In this document: positions 7,276-10,489 of the stretch, piece by piece | Position numbering within the stretch: the stretch's first letter is position 1 | How the letters are laid out: each line of letters starts with the position of its first letter | DNA from: Marine group II euryarchaeote REDSEA-S43_B8 | Lineage (GTDB): Archaea; Thermoplasmatota; Poseidoniia; Poseidoniales; Thalassarchaeaceae | Assembly: GCA_001629235.1 (NCBI GenBank) | Contig: LUSA01000078.1 | Span: 1-10,489, forward strand | Length of the DNA: 10,489 nt | Direction of reading: 5' to 3' | Translations under genes and position numbers: made by a program | The notes under the pieces: generated by a model | Told to the model about the DNA's origin: nothing | The model's input: the letters and a program-made list of their open reading frames with translations, nothing else | Database searches by the model: none

Positions 7276-8538
7276 TCACTTTGCATCAGGTGAATCGGTA
7301 GTCTCAGTGTCTATTCCGAACTCCTTCTGAACCTGTGTAGACCACTCAATTGCATTCAGTAGACCGTACCCGCTTTTCTGGTCATGTATCTGAACTTGAC
7401 CTGCTGTTTTCTTGGCCGAGTTAGCCAGTGCAACCTTGACCAGTCGCATCTCTTGCTCGTCGATTTCTCCGTCATCACCTGCAATTTGTTCTCCGTGAAT
7501 TGCGAGAATTAGGGCCAGTGCACCCGTAACCATCACGGTAGAGTCACTAGTTCCTGTTGAGAAGGCGTAGGGAGGGTCTCTTTCGCTGTCTATGCACGAC
7601 CAGAGATCAACTCCTGGGGCTAAAATCTCAGGTTTCTGGTTCGGGAAAGTCCTATTTTGACCTGTTTCTGGGTCGGCTAATGCCCCCTTGGCACTATCTT
7701 TCCATGGATCTCCTGATTTTCCATGCGCCCCTACAGCAATAACTCCTGGGAGACTTGCAGGGGATGAAACGTCCGAGGAGTTCTGCTCTGAGTCAATATT
7801 TCCTGCTGCTGCGACTATGAAAATACCCTCTCCGAGGGCTTCTTTTACTGCTTCAGTGGTATCTGATGAAGAAGCGAAAATGGATCCCGGCTCAGAGCCT
7901 AGGCTGAGCGATATGATATCGGCATCCTGTGAAATTCTACACCATCTTATCGCTTGAGAGACCATTCTCTCATTCGCAGACTTGCCATCGGGTCCAAGCG
8001 CTATCGCTACAGATAGGGAGACTTCTGGTGCTGCACCGACAAATGATCCGTTTGCGACTAATAGCCCCGCCATCAAGGTTCCATGACTAGCTTGGCCGAT
8101 ATCTCGAACCGGTTCGTTGACCTCAGTGTAGAAGTCTCGGAAGCCTTCCAAAGACAAGTCATAGAAGTCGGGATGGTTGATGTCTATTCCCGTGTCCACG
8201 ATGCAGACATTGACCCCTTCTCCCATTGTTCCAGAACTCTGGAGCTCTCTAATACCAGAGTCCTCGAAAGCCCATTCCGAGTCCAGAACGTTACCAAGTA
8301 CAGAATATATTGAAGGATACACGAGCATAATTGAGACTACTATGGCTGAGAATCCTACTGCCCCCCATGGCCAAAGGAAGTTGATAATTGGGCCCATTGG
8401 CCATCTTAGCTTCCTTGCCTCCTCATCAGTGAGGCCATATGCCTTTCCAGGATAACCTGGTGCATCTGTGTCTACTGCGGTAAGTAGGCTTGGGTCCTCG
8501 GGCTCTGGCATGAGTTCGAGATGCGAGATTCCACGCAT
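7276..8538 (-). CDS. Membrane-anchored subtilisin-like serine protease (family S8)
   Basis: This 420-residue protein starts at ATG 8536-8538 (an alternative ATG is codon 10). It has a short cytosolic N-terminus with basic residues (ARKLR), then one membrane helix at about 53-80, so the protease domain faces outward (type II topology). The S8 triad is visible: Asp115 in IVDTGIDINHPDF, His152 in SHGTLMAG and Ser331 in STGTS, with the oxyanion Asn247 in AAAGN. The block after the serine is divergent: GTSDSTVMVTGA aligns with the usual GTSMATPHVAGA, keeping the GTS but losing the normally conserved Pro and His. No inhibitor-I9 propeptide or cleavable signal is evident; the catalytic domain begins about 30 residues after the membrane helix. 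It ends soon after the C-terminal YGLLNA helix of the fold, with no extra domains. It lies between two anchored surface proteins (32 and 48 base gaps), and processing them is a reasonable but untested role. The fold is certain and activity is likely. Confidence 0.9.
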   Translation of the reverse strand: MRGISHLELMPEPEDPSLLTAVDTDAPGYPGKAYGLTDEEARKLRWPMGPIINFLWPWGAVGFSAIVVSIMLVYPSIYSVLGNVLDSEWAFEDSGIRELQSSGTMGEGVNVCIVDTGIDINHPDFYDLSLEGFRDFYTEVNEPVRDIGQASHGTLMAGLLVANGSFVGAAPEVSLSVAIALGPDGKSANERMVSQAIRWCRISQDADIISLSLGSEPGSIFASSSDTTEAVKEALGEGIFIVAAAGNIDSEQNSSDVSSPASLPGVIAVGAHGKSGDPWKDSAKGALADPETGQNRTFPNQKPEILAPGVDLWSCIDSERDPPYAFSTGTSDSTVMVTGALALILAIHGEQIAGDDGEIDEQEMRLVKVALANSAKKTAGQVQIHDQKSGYGLLNAIEWSTQVQKEFGIDTETTDSPDAK

Positions 8539-8570
8539 GTTTGTCCAACCCTATCTCCGAGGTCGTAGTA

Positions 8571-10190
8571 TTAGAACGGGGCGCTAACTCGTCTGGTTGG
8601 CCTCTTAGTGAAGTACAGGAGTGCAGCGATTAGCATGACTAGGAAAGCATAGGATAGGTACTGGAGACTGTCGTTCTCTTCAGAGCTAGTCCAGAGTTGC
8701 GCTTCGAATACACAAGATGTCTCGCCGTCAGGTAGGATATCATTACATGGTTCAGATATCTCATCAGTGAGTTCACCCTCAATGTAGAATTTGATGAAGT
8801 ACTTCTTTGACTCGTCAAACTGAGTGAAATCCATATTAATCAAGAATGTGGACTCGCCCACTGCTGGAACTGAACCGCTAGATGTTGAGTTGACTCCAAC
8901 GAAATTTTCACATCTTATATCCGAGCACAGCGCTGCAGAAAGAGTAACACTGTCCGCGTCTACATTACCGGAATTGGTGATATTCAAGGAATAAGTCTCA
9001 ATTTCCCCAAATGTAGCGAAGTCGCTTCCAAGAAGGTCGACAGTGCCCCCGTCTATGGACAAAGATGGGGCGTCCATTACCAGTATGGTTTCTCCCGGGT
9101 ATGAGTTGTTATTCTGATCGGTGACCGTGAATGTTATCTCTTCGGTGTACTGGCTAGGGAGGTCTGCCTCGCTAGATCTAACGAAAGTGAAGGTTGCAGT
9201 ACCATCCGAGAATGGGGATGCTGGTTGTGTACTGGGTCCGGCAACCTCCCACCAATCGCTCTGTTCGAATTCGAAGAAGAATAGTTCGTCCGAGTTTCCT
9301 GTGTTCTTGAACGGTATTTCCATAGTCACAGCTCTTTCTTCCACATCAAAGTAGACGTTGTCTGGCTCATATATCTCCAATCCTCTGGTCGGAGGCACTT
9401 CCACTGTCAGTTCGAGTTGTGAGGAGTATCCCTGGTTTGTTGAGAGTTTGACCAGGACCATGTGCCCCGAGGGGAAGTGGTGTGCAGAGCCCACAAACGC
9501 AGGAACTACTCTGAGTTTGATTTGATCCGATAAGTCGGAGTTTCCGAGGCCTAAGTCGAAAGAGTGGGTGTTCGACCAAAAACCTGTAGAGTTCTGGAAC
9601 TCCACACTCCACTGCGCTCCATCAGCTCCAGGGACCGTACCTACTACTGTGTATTCATCAAATGAGTTGTGGCCTTGGTAATTCACTGTGACGTTGAAGT
9701 ACGCATCATTGTACTTGCAACCGAGGTCTTGGTTCTCGAAGAGCCCCTGCCCTAGTGGGAAGTCGTCTTCGGTGTCGATAGTCCCATCTTCGTCGTCGTC
9801 TGAGTCTTCGTTATCGCCGATACCGTCACCGTCGTTGTCGCTCCACTCGCTGGAGTCCCGTGGGAATGCGTCCTCACCGTTGATCACACCGTCTCCATCG
9901 TCGTCGTTTGTGCAAGTCTGATCTAACTCCTGGACCTGGACAGTTTCGGGGCCCTGAACGGAGAGGGTCACATCTTGTTTGGACACCCTCTCTATGCTGA
10001 GAGTGCTTAGCGGGCTTTCCTGGCCGGCCCTGATTGTAACTCCCTTTCCTCCGGAGTAGGAAACGTTCCTACCCTCTTCATTCAATTCGAATTCGCTGGA
10101 TGTCTGAATAGTTCCAGGGAGAAGCAGTAGCGATAGAGTTCCGTCCTCGTCTAGCTCCTCGTCCCAGGACATTGAGTTGAAATCGATCAC
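8571..10190 (-). CDS. C-terminal part of a membrane-anchored surface protein with acidic Ca-binding-like repeats
   Basis: This 539-residue ORF has a GTG start at 10188-10190 (ATG at codon 7 as alternative). It lacks any signal peptide, yet the rest is plainly extracytoplasmic. It begins with a beta-rich stretch (1-90) and a thrombospondin-type-3-like acidic block (95-145; DDDGDGVINGEDAFPRDS and DNDGDGIGDNEDSDDD). Next are beta-sandwich domains, including one around 275-370 and a CARDB-like one around 390-480 (NITNSGNVDADSVTL). A single membrane helix at about 509-527 precedes a short basic tail (TKRPTRR), giving an outside-facing topology. Only six bases separate its GTG from an in-frame TAA, and the same frame upstream continues as similar protein. 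It is therefore most likely the C-terminal part of a larger secreted protein cut by the stop. If expressed alone it would have to start by reinitiation and would lack a secretion signal. Its ligand and function are unknown. Confidence 0.8.
   Translation of the reverse strand: MIDFNSMSWDEELDEDGTLSLLLLPGTIQTSSEFELNEEGRNVSYSGGKGVTIRAGQESPLSTLSIERVSKQDVTLSVQGPETVQVQELDQTCTNDDDGDGVINGEDAFPRDSSEWSDNDGDGIGDNEDSDDDEDGTIDTEDDFPLGQGLFENQDLGCKYNDAYFNVTVNYQGHNSFDEYTVVGTVPGADGAQWSVEFQNSTGFWSNTHSFDLGLGNSDLSDQIKLRVVPAFVGSAHHFPSGHMVLVKLSTNQGYSSQLELTVEVPPTRGLEIYEPDNVYFDVEERAVTMEIPFKNTGNSDELFFFEFEQSDWWEVAGPSTQPASPFSDGTATFTFVRSSEADLPSQYTEEITFTVTDQNNNSYPGETILVMDAPSLSIDGGTVDLLGSDFATFGEIETYSLNITNSGNVDADSVTLSAALCSDIRCENFVGVNSTSSGSVPAVGESTFLINMDFTQFDESKKYFIKFYIEGELTDEISEPCNDILPDGETSCVFEAQLWTSSEENDSLQYLSYAFLVMLIAALLYFTKRPTRRVSAPF
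9756..9908 (-). repeat. Thrombospondin type 3-like Asp-rich repeat block
   Basis: Codons 95-145 of the 539-residue ORF encode about three degenerate units of the form D-x-D-G-D-G-x-x-D-x-x-D, with the FP turns (DAFP and DDFP) typical of these spacers. Cys93 and Cys158 flank the block and could clamp it by a disulfide. On DNA this appears as a tcg/tcc-rich tract on the plus strand, but it is a protein-level repeat. Calcium binding is expected from the family and cannot be shown here. Confidence 0.75.
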
Positions 10191-10196
10191 TAGGTC

Positions 10197-10199
10197 TTA
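10197..10199 (-). other. In-frame TAA interrupting the surface-protein reading frame
   Basis: The minus strand reads GAA GAC TAA GAC CTA GTG ATC. The frame before the stop ends ELIEIED and after it continues DLVIDFNSMSW, the same alternating hydrophobic/acidic beta pattern. One base change from a sense codon (for example GAA, CAA, AAA, TAC or TAT) would explain it. The next start codon, GTG, begins six bases after the stop. Confidence 0.75.
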
Positions 10200-10489
10200 G
10201 TCTTCAATCTCAATTAGTTCGTGCTCCCCTCCCTCGAAGTCAAGCCAACTCGTATCTAGGTTCAGGGTTCCTCCTATCGTGAGTTCGGAGTCGACTGTAC
10301 CCCCTTCAACTCCGACGACGAGGGGGTCGATTGACACTAGTCCCTGACACCCTGGTGTTGCGTCAGATGTTGTGGAGTAAGCAACCCAGCTTCCCGGCTG
10401 TAGAAGCGTTGTCCACTCTCCTGCACTGTTTCCTGAGACTAGTACGCGATCTCTGGCAATTCCGTGAGATGGAATTATAGAGACAGACC
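10197..10489 (-). pseudogene. Upstream part of the interrupted surface protein (partial, ends at in-frame TAA)
   Basis: This last stretch has an open minus-strand frame of 96 codons entering from the right edge (from 10487) and ending at TAA 10197-10199. The other two minus frames hit stops within the region. The protein is beta-rich: RVLVSGNSAGEWTTLLQPGS and WVAYSTTSDATPGC resemble a carboxypeptidase-regulatory-like or Ig-like domain, followed by a second strand-rich unit (GGTVDSELTIGGTLNLDTSW). It is in the same frame as the 539-residue ORF that begins six bases after its stop, and the style of sequence is continuous across the stop. I read the two as one gene broken by a nonsense change or a base-call error. 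The signal peptide and most of the protein lie outside the window. The label pseudogene is tentative; two cooperating ORFs cannot be excluded. Confidence 0.6.

Noticed and set aside
6905..7330. Plus-strand open frame of 141 codons
   Set aside because: It lies opposite the signal peptide and start of the 1428-residue gene and the end of the protease gene, and shows no recognisable domain; it is an antisense shadow.
8539..8570. A separate promoter for the protease gene
   Set aside because: The 32-base gap has only a vague AT stretch near the preceding stop codon, with nothing that can be called a TATA box.
9756..9908. DNA-level tandem repeat or CRISPR-like array in the tcg-rich tract
   Set aside because: The periodicity comes from Asp codons of a thrombospondin-3-like protein repeat; there are no identical direct repeats with spacers.

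Overview
The window looks like a piece of an archaeal genome, most likely a planktonic marine euryarchaeon of the Marine Group II type (Candidatus Poseidoniales) or a close relative. This rests on recalled family resemblance, not a search. The hints are large secreted proteins anchored by one C-terminal membrane helix, acidic calcium-binding-like repeats, a Trp/Asp/Pro-rich cytosolic tail, a winged-helix protein paired with a STAND ATPase/TPR protein, and a TATA-like element placed for a leaderless transcript. Coding density is very high. No RNA gene, CRISPR array, insertion sequence or other mobile element was seen.

Layout from left to right. (1) Positions 1-515, plus strand: the C-terminal part of a YycJ/WalJ-like metallo-beta-lactamase-fold hydrolase whose start lies outside the window. 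(2) Everything else is on the minus strand, so transcription runs right to left. In transcription order: the end of a large surface protein (10489-10197), interrupted by an in-frame TAA; its continuation in the same frame (10190-8571), ending in a membrane anchor; a membrane-anchored subtilisin-like protease (8538-7276); a 1428-residue secreted, membrane-anchored protein with a beta-helix, a metal-binding motif, Ig-like domains and a cytosolic tail (7227-2941); a small winged-helix DNA-binding protein (2887-2537); and a STAND ATPase with a TPR array (2591-516). The last gene meets the plus-strand hydrolase stop-to-stop with no base between them.

The three right-hand loci form a cell-surface set: two large anchored proteins flank a protease whose catalytic domain should face the same outer side of the membrane. 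Processing of the neighbours by the protease is an attractive inference but not shown. The two left-hand minus-strand ORFs look like the separated halves of a MalT-like regulator (DNA-binding head, ATPase switch, TPR sensor).

Two genes appear interrupted. The surface protein has an in-frame TAA with same-frame coding sequence on both sides. The winged-helix/STAND pair shows a frame change whose flanks read as one ancestral protein, probably after loss of a linker. Either could be real or an assembly error, and read-level data would decide. Other notable signals are a strict pairing of all 18 cysteines in the 1428-residue protein, a divergent catalytic-serine motif in the protease, and the cytosolic tail motif.
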